A DNA stretch of 64,000 nucleotides from Bacteroidota bacterium (GCA_016845105.1 JAERTF010000047.1:1-64000), one strand, 5' to 3'; counted from the stretch's first letter, positions 17,875 through 27,535 are shown. A program made the numbers and translations. The notes: generated by a model from the letters alone, not told the origin.

Positions 17875-19176
17875 ATGAATACAAATAATCCGCTTGCCTT
17901 TTTAACAACAGTAACTCTAATAATAATAATACTTTTATCCATTAGCTGCAAAAAAAAGGATGACCCTTATGTCGAAGAAAGATATGTAACAATTGGAGCT
18001 ATACTTCCACTAGATCAGGAAAAGGGTGAACTTCGCAAAAACGCCCTCTATTTGGCAATAAATGAAATAAACAACTCAGGAGGTGTTGGTAATGGCTATG
18101 AAATAAGGCTTAACATAAAGAGCTCACAAGGTGAAGATAGAAAAGAAGCCGCTGCAATTGCTGCTCAGGAGATTATTGCTGAAAGCCTGTTTTTAGTTGG
18201 TTTTATTACAAGTTTTTCCTCATCATCAACGGGAGTAATTGAAGATATTGGGATACCTTATCACTATCCTGTAATATCCGGATCAGCAACTGCTTCAAGT
18301 TTATCAGGTGTTTCGCCCTATTTTCAGCGTCTTTGTGCTCCTGATCCATTTGAAGCAAATATATTAGCAACACAAGCTCTAGAATATGGTATTTCTAGTG
18401 TTGCTATTGCAGTTGAAGCCGGAGATGAATATTCAATGGAACTAGCTGAAGCATTTCAAACAGCATATGGCAGCGGTGCTCCGTTAACTGTTAATTTTAG
18501 CGCTGATGATCCTGATTATGGCAACCAAATAGATCTCTTATTGGCTGATAACCCCGAAGCTATATTTGTATCAATGCTAAATCCAATTGAATACAATAAA
18601 TTTTTTACCGAACTTGGAACTACAAATTTTATAAATAAGCTACAGGAAACATCTTTCATTCTATGCGATGGGCTTTATTCAGCTGATTTTTTTCAAGCAC
18701 CCATCGATTTCATTGTTGGCGAAATTAACGGACATCCCAAAAATTTTGGAGCTTTCCCTTCGGCAGATACCTCTAGTAATGAATACATATATTTTAAGGA
18801 GACGCTTTTTAGTACATTTGATCAAGATGTAGCCTCATATAATGCCCAGTTTTATGATATTGGATATATATACGCGCTAGCGTTGGAAAAGTCGTTAAAT
18901 AACATTGAGGTTGCTACCATTGATACTTTTAGAGAGCTTGTTGCTGAAAAAATCAGACCCATATCAAACTTTGAAACTGGTGATTCGTTGGTATTTCCTT
19001 CTCTTGGATGGGAGTCGATGAAAGCAATTTCACAGAGCTCTAACATTGATTATGTTGGAGCCAGTGGTAATTGCAATATCGATACTCTAGGTAATGCCAT
19101 TACACCCTATTCTGTTTTTAAGGTTGTAAAGAATAGCGACGTTTATTCATTTGAAATAATTGAAATAATACCATAA
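17875..19176 (+). CDS. Periplasmic-binding lipoprotein, branched-chain amino acid (Leu/Ile/Val) receptor type
   Basis: A 433-residue lipoprotein (lipobox LSISC, Cys about 26). From residue 38 it matches the type I periplasmic binding fold of ABC amino-acid receptors: VTIGAILPLDQEKGELRKNALYLAINEIN, then a PVISGSATASSLS segment and a YDIGYIYALALEKS helix. No permease or ATPase genes are adjacent, so it may work with a remote transporter or as a sensory receptor. A TlpA-like thioredoxin lipoprotein gene follows 119 bases downstream. Confidence 0.82.
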   Translation: MNTNNPLAFLTTVTLIIIILLSISCKKKDDPYVEERYVTIGAILPLDQEKGELRKNALYLAINEINNSGGVGNGYEIRLNIKSSQGEDRKEAAAIAAQEIIAESLFLVGFITSFSSSSTGVIEDIGIPYHYPVISGSATASSLSGVSPYFQRLCAPDPFEANILATQALEYGISSVAIAVEAGDEYSMELAEAFQTAYGSGAPLTVNFSADDPDYGNQIDLLLADNPEAIFVSMLNPIEYNKFFTELGTTNFINKLQETSFILCDGLYSADFFQAPIDFIVGEINGHPKNFGAFPSADTSSNEYIYFKETLFSTFDQDVASYNAQFYDIGYIYALALEKSLNNIEVATIDTFRELVAEKIRPISNFETGDSLVFPSLGWESMKAISQSSNIDYVGASGNCNIDTLGNAITPYSVFKVVKNSDVYSFEIIEIIP

Positions 19177-19295
19177 TCAGATTATTAAAGAGGTTCAAAA
19201 TTTAAAAATTAGTAGTCATATTAAAAATGCTTTTACATAATTCTGTAAGGAATATTATGGTCTTTCGACTAAAGGAAAAAGTAAAAATTATCCAT

Positions 19296-19826
19296 ATGAA
19301 AACTAATAAAATACATACACTATTTATTGTTGTTATAATTTTGTCAACTCTTTTCTCATGTAATAAATCTTCTGATAGTGAAATACCAGGTGAAGATGAA
19401 ATAGGAATAAAAGTAGGACAAACTGCACCTGGATTCACTCTTTCTGACAAAAATGGAATTGAAATAAATCTTAATGATTTCAAAGGGAAGATGGTACTAG
19501 TTGACTTTTGGGCATCATGGTGCTCATATTGCAGAGCTGAAAATCCAGAGCTAGTTTCACTATATTCCGAATACAAGGATAAAGGGTTCGAAATAATTGG
19601 TATATCGATTGATACCGACAGAAACGACTGGCTCAAAGCTATCGATGATGATGGAATAGAATATATCCAGGTAATTGATCAAAATGGTTTTGAATCTCCC
19701 ATAGTTGATCAATATGGAGTTTCATCCATTCCTAGTATGTTTCTTTTGGATCAAGATGGTGTAATCATAAGAGTTTCTGCACAGGCTTCCGTAATATCAA
19801 CTGTCGTCAGGAATAATTTGAAATAG
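19296..19826 (+). CDS. TlpA/ResA-like thioredoxin-fold lipoprotein
   Basis: A 176-residue protein when started at the ATG at 19296, which places a lipoprotein signal (MKTNKIHTLF..., lipobox TLFSC) at the N-terminus; the longer frame from 19227 would add 23 residues in front of the signal and is unlikely. The thioredoxin domain has the active-site WASWCSYC (CxxC) and the cis-proline SIPSMF. Proteins of this kind reduce disulphides or cytochrome c precursors in the periplasm. No cytochrome maturation gene is nearby, so the target is unknown. Confidence 0.85.
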   Translation: MKTNKIHTLFIVVIILSTLFSCNKSSDSEIPGEDEIGIKVGQTAPGFTLSDKNGIEINLNDFKGKMVLVDFWASWCSYCRAENPELVSLYSEYKDKGFEIIGISIDTDRNDWLKAIDDDGIEYIQVIDQNGFESPIVDQYGVSSIPSMFLLDQDGVIIRVSAQASVISTVVRNNLK

Positions 19827-19987
19827 TTTTGATCAGATAATATTTAGTATGATTAATATTAATCCTTACAGTTTCACATCAGTTGTATATTATTAATTAA
19901 CATACTGCTACCTTTTTTTAAGATTTCCTATTTTCTTTTCATTTAAATTCCCACCTTTGTAGTATCATTGGATAATTAAAAACTATC

Positions 19988-20803
19988 ATGAAACAAAAGG
20001 TAAAAGATCTGCTTCACATATTAGTTATTTATTCAATTGCGCTACTTGCTGCAATTATTACCTTGAAGTATGCTCCAATATCAAGCATACTATGGAAGAC
20101 TGCTTTGGCTGATTTTGTTGCAATGGTGATTGTGTTTATGTTTAGCATAAAGCACAATAACTCAAGTGTTTATGACCCATACTGGAGTGCAGCTCCAGTG
20201 ATAATTGTAATTTACTGGTTATTCAATTCAACTCAAATGGAGTTCTACTACAAAATACTTTGGGTAGTTGTTGCTATTTGGGGTACACGTTTAACGTGGA
20301 ATTGGATATTGAGATGGGATGGTTTTGAAGATGAAGACTGGAGATACCTAAATATCAGAAAAAGGACCGGTAAATTTTACTGGTTGGTGAGTTTTCTGGG
20401 TATACATTTACTGCCAACCGCAATTGTATTTGCGGGATTAGTACCGATATTTTATGCATTTAATTCATCTGCACCAACACCAACTTCGTGGTTCACTGTT
20501 TCAACAGTATTTTTTACAATGGCAGCAATATATCTCGAAAAAACTGCAGACGACACACTTCGACGTCATGTGAAATTAGGATATAGTAAAAAGATACTTC
20601 TCCAGCGTGGGGTTTGGGGTCTAATAAAGTATCCAAACTATGCCGGAGAAGTACTTTTTTGGTGGGGCTTATACTTTATGAGTGTTGTGGTTGACTTTAA
20701 TAACTGGTGGACCATTTTTGGCCCTGTTTCTGTTACTTTTCTTTTTGCATTTATTAGTATACCAATGATGAAAAAAAGATTGAGTAATAAAACCTACAGG
20801 TGA
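19988..20803 (+). CDS. DUF1295 family membrane protein (steroid 5-alpha-reductase-like)
   Basis: A 271-residue membrane protein with six or seven helices. The family motifs are visible: YDPYWSAAPV near residue 57, NWILRWDGFEDEDWRY, and near the C-terminus RGVWGLIKYPNYAGEVLFWWGLY, the conserved NADPH-side block of the DUF1295/ICMT-like superfamily. Related enzymes reduce or methylate lipids, but no substrate can be assigned. It stands alone, with gaps on both sides. Confidence 0.85.
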   Translation: MKQKVKDLLHILVIYSIALLAAIITLKYAPISSILWKTALADFVAMVIVFMFSIKHNNSSVYDPYWSAAPVIIVIYWLFNSTQMEFYYKILWVVVAIWGTRLTWNWILRWDGFEDEDWRYLNIRKRTGKFYWLVSFLGIHLLPTAIVFAGLVPIFYAFNSSAPTPTSWFTVSTVFFTMAAIYLEKTADDTLRRHVKLGYSKKILLQRGVWGLIKYPNYAGEVLFWWGLYFMSVVVDFNNWWTIFGPVSVTFLFAFISIPMMKKRLSNKTYR

Positions 20804-20856
20804 TTACCATTCTTATTAATGTCCTTTTTGCCATTAGCTTCGAAAAATATTTTGTA

Positions 20857-20864
20857 TACCTTTG
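20857..20864 (+). promoter_or_regulatory. Candidate -7 box for the lipase-like gene
   Basis: TACCTTTG fits TAnnTTTG and lies 23 bases before the ATG at 20888. The best upstream TTG is 26 bases away, longer than usual, so confidence is moderate. Confidence 0.4.
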
Positions 20865-20887
20865 TTTATTAATAAACTAAGGTAACC

Positions 20888-21937
20888 ATGAAAAACTTCC
20901 AGCTACTTATTCCCATAATACTATTTGCAATTATTTTGACTTTTATTGTGGGTTGTAAAAAAGATTCAAAAACTGATGATGATTTTAATTCTGATGCACC
21001 TAATTTACCTGGTGAAATGATGACCCTATCAGCCATTGCCTATGCTGCAGATAAATCCACAGCCGATACTATAATTGATTCAATTAATTATTACCTAGGC
21101 GATAAAACACTTACCACAAATGGAAAATGGGATATTGCATGGGGACCAGCGATATCTTCAGGAAATGCAAATTTGGTATACATTGTAAAAAATACAACTG
21201 ATAATATTACCTCATATGCAATTGCAATAAGAGGAACCAATGTAAGTTCATTAGCCGATATAATACAAGATGTTGATATCAAGCCAACTGAATTCACCTT
21301 TGGTATGCCTGGTGATTCAATTAGCAATGGGTCAATGACTGGTTTTACAAATATAATTAACAGTGTGGATTCCCAGAACGGAACTACCATGGAACAATAT
21401 CTTGAATCCATATCATCAAGCCAAAAAATTCCTTTATTTATTACTGGTCACAGTCAGGGTGGAGGATTAGCCCCTATAGTCGCCTATTGGGTAATGAATC
21501 ATGATCTATTTAAGGATAAATTTATATTCTCCACTTATGCATTTGCCGGACCAGGATGGTTTAACAAAAATTTTCGGGATAATTTTACAAATACATTGCC
21601 ACAGGATGCATCTTTTCATATGATGGTTAATTCGTTGGATATGATACCATATGGATACGCAAATCTACCTGATATTAAAACAAAAAACATACCCGTTACG
21701 GTTCCATCGTTGTATCGTGGAGTTATTGAAGTTGCCCAAGAATTATTAAAGATCGACAAAGCAGTATATTATAACATTGCCATTGCTGACACCATTGGTA
21801 ATTTCCCAATTACAACAAGTCCCTCTGGGAGTACATTGAAAGATTCCATTGATTGGTATGACCATTGGCTGTTGGTTGAACATAATCACAATAATTATTT
21901 AAGACTACTTGGGGCAGTACCTGTTAGAAAGCACTAA
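20888..21937 (+). CDS. Lipase (class 3-like) lipoprotein
   Basis: A 349-residue lipoprotein (lipobox FIVGC, Cys23). An alpha/beta-hydrolase fold of the fungal-type class 3 lipases is indicated by the nucleophile elbow GHSQG (Ser189), the oxyanion-side AIRGTN (115-118) and a late histidine in DHWLLVEHNHNNY. It is surface-anchored or periplasmic and probably hydrolyses lipid esters; the substrate is unknown. It converges on the GH17 gene across the mobile element at 21945. Confidence 0.8.
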   Translation: MKNFQLLIPIILFAIILTFIVGCKKDSKTDDDFNSDAPNLPGEMMTLSAIAYAADKSTADTIIDSINYYLGDKTLTTNGKWDIAWGPAISSGNANLVYIVKNTTDNITSYAIAIRGTNVSSLADIIQDVDIKPTEFTFGMPGDSISNGSMTGFTNIINSVDSQNGTTMEQYLESISSSQKIPLFITGHSQGGGLAPIVAYWVMNHDLFKDKFIFSTYAFAGPGWFNKNFRDNFTNTLPQDASFHMMVNSLDMIPYGYANLPDIKTKNIPVTVPSLYRGVIEVAQELLKIDKAVYYNIAIADTIGNFPITTSPSGSTLKDSIDWYDHWLLVEHNHNNYLRLLGAVPVRKH

Positions 21938-21944
21938 ATAAATC

Positions 21945-22256
21945 TAATTAGGGTCTGCTGAAAAAGTCCTGATGTGTGCCATATTTGAGGCGGCAAAGTG
22001 AAGATGTATAAGAATACCTCGAACTGAAGCCAACGAAGAAGATAGTACACAGCAGACTAACATGACGTTAGATAATATCATACAGTTTACAATACAATGT
22101 TCTTATAACCATAAAAAATTTTCAAGGTTGCTATGGCAATATTAAATGCTGTGGTTTTTGTCAATTTGTAAAATAATCCTTGCATTTTTAACCATAAAGA
22201 ACAGCGTATTACACATATATTCAAAATATTATATGTTTTTCAGCAGGCCCTAATTA
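21945..22256. mobile_element. Transposase-less element (MITE-like) with 20-bp terminal repeats
   Basis: TAATTAGGGTCTGCTGAAAA at the left end faces CAGCAGGCCCTAATTA preceded by TTTTT at the right end: 20 of 21 bases pair. The outer TAATTA is both inverted and direct, so it may be the target duplication. The interior is about 300 bases with no convincing coding frame. The GGGTCTGCTGAAAAA ends recall those of some IS1182-type elements, from memory only. The right repeat overlaps the GH17 stop codon. Confidence 0.75.
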
Positions 22257-23302
22257 TGCAATTGGGGAATTGTAAACTTAGGTGATTGCGCGCCATTTTT
22301 TTCATAAAGCCCCCAGTATGCTTCTACACCACTGGTCCCTTTCCAAGGTTCATCGAACATCTCAAACCAAAACGAATTATACGCCTTATTATAGATATTC
22401 TTGCCATCTACCCAGCTTAATGTTGCCTTAAAATTTAGTTCTTCATTTGCGACATTTTCCCGAGATGTTGCTGTATCATTTTTAGCAGAAGGCCATCCTA
22501 TTTCACCAATGATAACACCCAGACCAAAATTATCCTCTGCATTGCTAATTTCATTTTGATATGACCATTGCATATTTGGTGCAATATCACCGGGCTTAGA
22601 GTTTGGAGCAAAATAAGGGTAAATATTTAGCAGCACTATTTGGTGATGAACTTTATTTAACTCCTGACACTTTTTTAATACTGGCAGGGCATATTCTGAA
22701 TCAGGACCTGTATCATTTTTGTTTGCTCCAGCACCAGTAAGGCATGCTGTAATTGGCATAAGCAATCCCTCATCTATCATTCGTGAATGCGCATAATCCA
22801 TATAGCCAGCAACAATATCTGGTGCAACATAATTTGGATTACCATTTTTTCTGTTTGTTTCATTACCTATAACAATACACATAACCGTAGATGGGAATTG
22901 CTTTGAGGCAGCAATTGCTTTATCGATATCAGATTTTGTGCTTATGGAATCACCAGGATAACAATGAACACCAAGAGCAACCTGAAGTCCTTTTGCATTT
23001 GCAATACTTACAACCTCTTCCATCCCATCGGCAACAGTGTATGTTCTGAAAAAATCGAAATGAGAGGAAATAAGAGTTAGGTCTGCTTCAATTTGTGATT
23101 TTGGAATTGCAGTACCAGGTGCTTGTCCATCATTATGATATGGACTATAACAAACACCTAAATGCTCAACTGATGCAAAAACATCTTTTTCCACTTCCTG
23201 AACCTCAGGCTCCGGATTATCGTTATTATCACTATTGCATGAAAGTATTGTGAGTATTAAAACAATTAAAAAAGCTTTAATGGCAATTATTCCTGTTTTC
23301 AT
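22250..23302 (-). CDS. Glycoside hydrolase family 17-type lipoprotein
   Basis: A 350-residue lipoprotein (lipobox TILSC, Cys22) with a TIM-barrel of the GH17/clan A type. The proton donor is Glu148 in VIGNETN and the nucleophile Glu267 in GEIGWPS; a late FEMFDEPWK strand completes the cleft. Family members cut beta-1,3-glucans, so laminarin-type algal or fungal glucan is a plausible substrate. The last codons and the TAG stop lie inside the terminal repeat of the mobile element, without loss of reading frame. Two direct repeats lie upstream (23360-23390). Confidence 0.85.
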   Translation of the reverse strand: MKTGIIAIKAFLIVLILTILSCNSDNNDNPEPEVQEVEKDVFASVEHLGVCYSPYHNDGQAPGTAIPKSQIEADLTLISSHFDFFRTYTVADGMEEVVSIANAKGLQVALGVHCYPGDSISTKSDIDKAIAASKQFPSTVMCIVIGNETNRKNGNPNYVAPDIVAGYMDYAHSRMIDEGLLMPITACLTGAGANKNDTGPDSEYALPVLKKCQELNKVHHQIVLLNIYPYFAPNSKPGDIAPNMQWSYQNEISNAEDNFGLGVIIGEIGWPSAKNDTATSRENVANEELNFKATLSWVDGKNIYNKAYNSFWFEMFDEPWKGTSGVEAYWGLYEKNGAQSPKFTIPQLHN

Positions 23303-23359
23303 AGATAAAAAAATAAGATGACTTATATTGGTAGCGAAAATAAAATCAATAATAATCGC

Positions 23360-23390
23360 TTGTGATAAATTAACAATTAATTGTGATAAA
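23360..23390 (-). promoter_or_regulatory. Paired 10-bp direct repeats upstream of the GH17 gene
   Basis: TTGTGATAAA occurs perfectly at 23360-23369 and 23381-23390, a 21-base period, 58-88 bases before the start codon. The spacing of two helical turns resembles the paired half-sites bound by LytTR-type regulators. A TAnnTTTG-like box (TATTTTCG on the minus strand) lies between the repeats and the gene. Confidence 0.45.
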
Positions 23391-23405
23391 AATAATAATA
23401 CTCCA

Positions 23406-25886
23406 TCAAAAATTAAACTGCATGCTAAACCTTATTCCAAATGGTGATGTATTTGGATGATCTAAATATGACAACCGCCAAACTGCATCAACACGTAGTA
23501 GCTTAAAAATGTTTTCGATGCCTGCGCCCGCCTCAAAGTATGGCTTATCAAGTGTGTACATGCCTTCTGGAAATTTTGAGTAATCTCTGTTTTTTTGATC
23601 CATTCCACCAACTAGGCCCGTAACAAATGCTACTTCACGCCATCTAAGCTTTCTGAACAAAGGTATCCTATTAAATAAAATTCCGTTAAAATGATGAGTA
23701 TAGAATACTTTAAGGTACTTATCACTCACAAATTCATAATAGTTCATCATATTGAATGCCGATTCATCAAAGAAGTACGTTTCGTTACCTTCATGTAATT
23801 TAAGCAATGGGTATGGTAATGTGCCCCAAATTCTTCCTCCTTCAATTCTAAACCTTGACCACCCAAAATTTAATACATTAAACCAATGCTTTACACTAAC
23901 TTGAAATTTGTGATACTCATAATCACTATTAAAAACATTGGGTATTCCGTATGCATATCGAATATTTAGAATAGGGTATTTTGCTCCCAGACTAATCCTT
24001 TCAAAATTACCCATCGATATGCGTTCTTTATATGCAAATCTCAAGTCAACACCTACTTCCGCTGAAGTTATTGCATCTTCTTTGGCAATTTTTTGGGTAG
24101 CTTCATCTTGGTAATAAAATTCAAACTTGGTTCCCCCAATGGGATAAAGATTTCGATTTTTTAATATAAATGTATTGCTAAATCCTGTAAAATATTCATG
24201 TTCATAGCTTAGCTTAATTTCTTCTACTAACGATAATTTGTCGGCAGGTTGTCGTCGGAATAAAAAAGCTAAGAAAAAGTCTTCACGAAATGCATTTTGG
24301 CTGGCACCAAGCTGTTCCAGATCATATTTAAAAGATCCGGCTAATGCTCTTCGCGGATTTTTATTAATTATATAAAGTACATTACCACCATACTTAAATT
24401 TATTATCCAAAGTACCATATGCCCCATATCCACCAATCATTACCTTCGTACTAAAGGCGTTGCTGGTTCGTCCACCAAATCTAAAACGTGCACCTTCAAC
24501 AGCATTAAAACTTAGCATTGATGCATACGGGCCTATTTCAAATTTACCCTTTACATAATAACCTGTTACAACCATTTCAATAATGTCGATATATGTTTTG
24601 AATTGAGGTATGGTTGTAAGTGTATCAATCATATAATACACGGTTCGTTCGTCCTTTGTTAACTCTTCATGCCTGCTATTGGTCCAGTATTCTTCCGACA
24701 ATTTGTCTGCACTGTCGGCAATAATTACGTTAACTGGAGCCTTGTAAAACTCATTGTCCTTGGGTTGATCGAGTATATAATTTCGATAAGTGGTTGTCTT
24801 TTTACCAAAAAACCCAAGTGTTTTATTATTGTTTTCAATAAGGTTAAAATCACCAATAACATAATCGCGAGACAACACCCAATTATCACCGTCTATCTTT
24901 TGGTACGATTTACTCATTACCAAATCATTAACAAAATTCATATTAACATCTTCAGCTATGCGCATTTCCATACTGGTAATTGCATATGTGGTATCATGAA
25001 CCCAAAAATTTCCGTTAAATGTATATGTTTGTTTATGGCGTGGTTTATACATTACTTTATAGCACCAGTTACCATCTACCATGGCACTATCAACCAAGTA
25101 ATATTTGTAAAATGGAAGGCTACCATCTGCAATTGGGCTAACAAAATTCAATTGAAATATCTGTATGTAATTATCGTAAATATTTGTGCCCAAAAACTCA
25201 TCTCCCAATAATTGCATTGCACTTTGGTTATTGATTCCGCTAATTTTTGTTGCTTTAATTTTTTCTATAAAAGACTTTGGGTCTTTTTTCGCATATACAT
25301 CAGAAATTGTTTCACTTAATAGTATTGGCAAATATGTTTTTCCGTTAACTGATGATGTATCAACATTATCAAAAATAAACTGGAAGGGACGATAAATACG
25401 TCTATTCTTAAACTTCTCGGTAATATTATTTGCATCGAGCTCAATTTTGGTATAAGCTTCATATTGATATGCACCAAAATGATCGCGATCGTTGTTTGGT
25501 TTATTCTTAATGATCTTTTCCAATAGTACTTCGGCCGGATTAACACCTGGCCGGATAATCACATCAGCCAATTGAACATGTTGCGATGCCATAACATAAT
25601 CAATAACCTGAAATATTCCAATATTTACAACTGCCAAATTTCGGTTATACCCAATAAATGATGCAATTAATGTGTCGTTTGGTGTTAGGGTTTCAATTGA
25701 ATATTTACCTTCAAAATCACTTGTAACACCAATGCTTGTTCCTTTAAAAACAATATTTACAAAGGGTATGGGTTCTCCTGTGGCACTATCCGTAACCGTT
25801 CCCATAATTTTGGTTAGCTGTGCATTTGCCACAAGTGAAAACCCAATTAACAATAAAAGGGTCGCTATAACTTTGTATTTCCTCAG
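23406..25886 (-). CDS. DUF5686 outer-membrane protein with carboxypeptidase-like N-domain (non-ATG start)
   Basis: About 826 residues. A carboxypeptidase-regulatory-like domain (TVTDSATGEPIPFVNIVF) leads into the DUF5686 barrel, which ends in the aromatic GIRFSMQFNF. There is no ATG between the preceding in-frame stop and the domain. TTG at 25853 would cut the signal peptide, whereas CTG at 25886 gives RKYKVIATLLLLIGFSLVANAQ, a good signal peptide, so I chose the CTG. An ATA further upstream or a sequence error cannot be excluded. The function of DUF5686 is unknown. Confidence 0.8.
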   Translation of the reverse strand: MRKYKVIATLLLLIGFSLVANAQLTKIMGTVTDSATGEPIPFVNIVFKGTSIGVTSDFEGKYSIETLTPNDTLIASFIGYNRNLAVVNIGIFQVIDYVMASQHVQLADVIIRPGVNPAEVLLEKIIKNKPNNDRDHFGAYQYEAYTKIELDANNITEKFKNRRIYRPFQFIFDNVDTSSVNGKTYLPILLSETISDVYAKKDPKSFIEKIKATKISGINNQSAMQLLGDEFLGTNIYDNYIQIFQLNFVSPIADGSLPFYKYYLVDSAMVDGNWCYKVMYKPRHKQTYTFNGNFWVHDTTYAITSMEMRIAEDVNMNFVNDLVMSKSYQKIDGDNWVLSRDYVIGDFNLIENNNKTLGFFGKKTTTYRNYILDQPKDNEFYKAPVNVIIADSADKLSEEYWTNSRHEELTKDERTVYYMIDTLTTIPQFKTYIDIIEMVVTGYYVKGKFEIGPYASMLSFNAVEGARFRFGGRTSNAFSTKVMIGGYGAYGTLDNKFKYGGNVLYIINKNPRRALAGSFKYDLEQLGASQNAFREDFFLAFLFRRQPADKLSLVEEIKLSYEHEYFTGFSNTFILKNRNLYPIGGTKFEFYYQDEATQKIAKEDAITSAEVGVDLRFAYKERISMGNFERISLGAKYPILNIRYAYGIPNVFNSDYEYHKFQVSVKHWFNVLNFGWSRFRIEGGRIWGTLPYPLLKLHEGNETYFFDESAFNMMNYYEFVSDKYLKVFYTHHFNGILFNRIPLFRKLRWREVAFVTGLVGGMDQKNRDYSKFPEGMYTLDKPYFEAGAGIENIFKLLRVDAVWRLSYLDHPNTSPFGIRFSMQFNF

Positions 25887-26294
25887 TTTTAAGATTATAT
25901 TTAGTATTAGTTAATTTCTAATATCCTGATTGTAAAAATATGTTTAATCAATTACAATATTCAAATTCTATATTTTAATATTGATACTTCATCTACAAAA
26001 TGGCAAAAACTAAATAATTTTAACTGCAACAAATATTTGCAAATGTGCAGTTTATAATTGTAAAGACAATAAATTTTGGAAAACGTTAAATAACTATAAA
26101 ACTTTTTTGATTGTAAGACTGAAATTAGCAATTATATCCTAAGTAATATTCTGGATTCTTACAACTTTGATATGCACAATTGATCCTAATATCAAATCTG
26201 AGCAACTATCATAAATCTGTTTAATGAAAAGGTATCCATTTGATTATTTATACTTTTGCAGAGTAAATTGTGAAAACAAACTAATGACAATTAA
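25887..26294. other. Divergent intergenic region with inverted repeat and -7 box
   Basis: Between the divergent DUF5686 and AraC-type genes. AACTGCA (26022-26028) and TGCAGTT (26046-26052) form an inverted repeat enclosing the palindrome CAAATATTTG (26030-26039), a candidate operator. TACTTTTG at 26251-26258 matches the -7 consensus, 36 bases before the regulator's ATG. No coding frame is credible. Confidence 0.45.
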
Positions 26295-27416
26295 ATGTAT
26301 CTGATTTTTGGTCTGGGTGCCTTCCAATCATTTGTTTTTTCTGTATTATTATTGACCAAAAGGAAAAATAAACAAGCTGATATATTCCTCTCAGCCTTTT
26401 TCTTTATTGCCTCATTATATTTCCTAAATATGTTCTCCTTTAAATATAGTATTTGGAGAGACTATCCAGATATAATGATAACATATACACTGATTTTTCT
26501 GCTATACGGTCCACTACTATTTTTTTACATTAAATCAATACTGGGAAACAGGATAACCATTAAAAAAATAATACCTCATTTGATTCCAATCATTATTGTC
26601 TTGATAATCATAATGCCTTTTTTCTTTATGGATTATGATAAGAAATTGCTTTGTTTTACTGATAAATTCATCAACCTACCACTGAATATCTCAATTGGAA
26701 CATTTCTTCAGTATTTATCATCTCCAATATATTTCGGCTGGATACTAGTAATCCTAAGAAAGCATAGACAATATATTAAAAATACATTCTCTTATGATGA
26801 AAATATTAATCTTAATTGGATGTATATTTTGCTGATCGGTGGAATATCCATATGGATGATAGAATGCCTAAATGTAATAGCGTTAAATTTCACTGACTTG
26901 GAGTTTCCCATAAGATGGAGCACCTCTTACTACATAAAGCTAGCTTTTTTGATATTTATAATGTTTATGGGGTATTATGGTATAAATCAAGGAGGTGTTT
27001 TTTCAAAGATGCCGATCACTGACCAAATAAAAATCACAAATAAGGAAAAAGCAAAGCTTGTATCTACGGATTCTGCAAATGAATATACCAAAGAGATAAC
27101 CAATTATATGCAAAATGAAAAAGCATTCTTGAATAACGAGTTACGCATACAAGATTTATCAACTTCATTAAAGATACCGGTTCATATAATATCCAATATA
27201 ATCAATAGTGAGCTAAATCTGAACTTTTATGACTTTGTTAATTCATATCGAATTGAAGAAGCAAAGAAAAGATTACGTGATTCGGAATATAATAACCTAA
27301 CCATAATTGCAATTGCCTACGACTGTGGCTTTAATTCCAAAGCTACCTTTAATCGGCTATTTAAAAACCACACAGGTCTAACACCTTCACAATACAAGAA
27401 AGAAATGGATGCCTGA
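26295..27416 (+). CDS. Membrane-anchored AraC-family regulator (7TM plus HTH)
   Basis: A 373-residue protein: about seven membrane helices in the first 230 residues, a short linker, and an AraC DNA-binding domain from about 265. The two helix-turn-helix units are visible in LRIQDLSTSLKIPVHIISNIIN and IAIAYDCGFNSKATFNRLFKNHTGLTPSQYKKEM. This build is common in Bacteroidota and suggests direct sensing at the inner membrane. The signal is unknown. The DUF418 gene 119 bases downstream is the nearest possible target. Confidence 0.88.
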   Translation: MYLIFGLGAFQSFVFSVLLLTKRKNKQADIFLSAFFFIASLYFLNMFSFKYSIWRDYPDIMITYTLIFLLYGPLLFFYIKSILGNRITIKKIIPHLIPIIIVLIIIMPFFFMDYDKKLLCFTDKFINLPLNISIGTFLQYLSSPIYFGWILVILRKHRQYIKNTFSYDENINLNWMYILLIGGISIWMIECLNVIALNFTDLEFPIRWSTSYYIKLAFLIFIMFMGYYGINQGGVFSKMPITDQIKITNKEKAKLVSTDSANEYTKEITNYMQNEKAFLNNELRIQDLSTSLKIPVHIISNIINSELNLNFYDFVNSYRIEEAKKRLRDSEYNNLTIIAIAYDCGFNSKATFNRLFKNHTGLTPSQYKKEMDA

Positions 27417-27535
27417 TTACAAATAAAACCTACAAACAGAAATTATCCATAAAAGATGTCTCATTCTTCAAAGTTGAGACCATATATTACACTGTTTGCT
27501 TCACTTTTGCTCAAAATATCAAACCAATTTTTATT

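Noticed and set aside
19227-19295. Longer start for the thioredoxin lipoprotein
   Set aside because: It would put 23 polar residues in front of a perfect lipoprotein signal peptide.
24669-25211. 180-codon plus-strand frame
   Set aside because: Antisense shadow of the DUF5686 gene with no recognisable motif.
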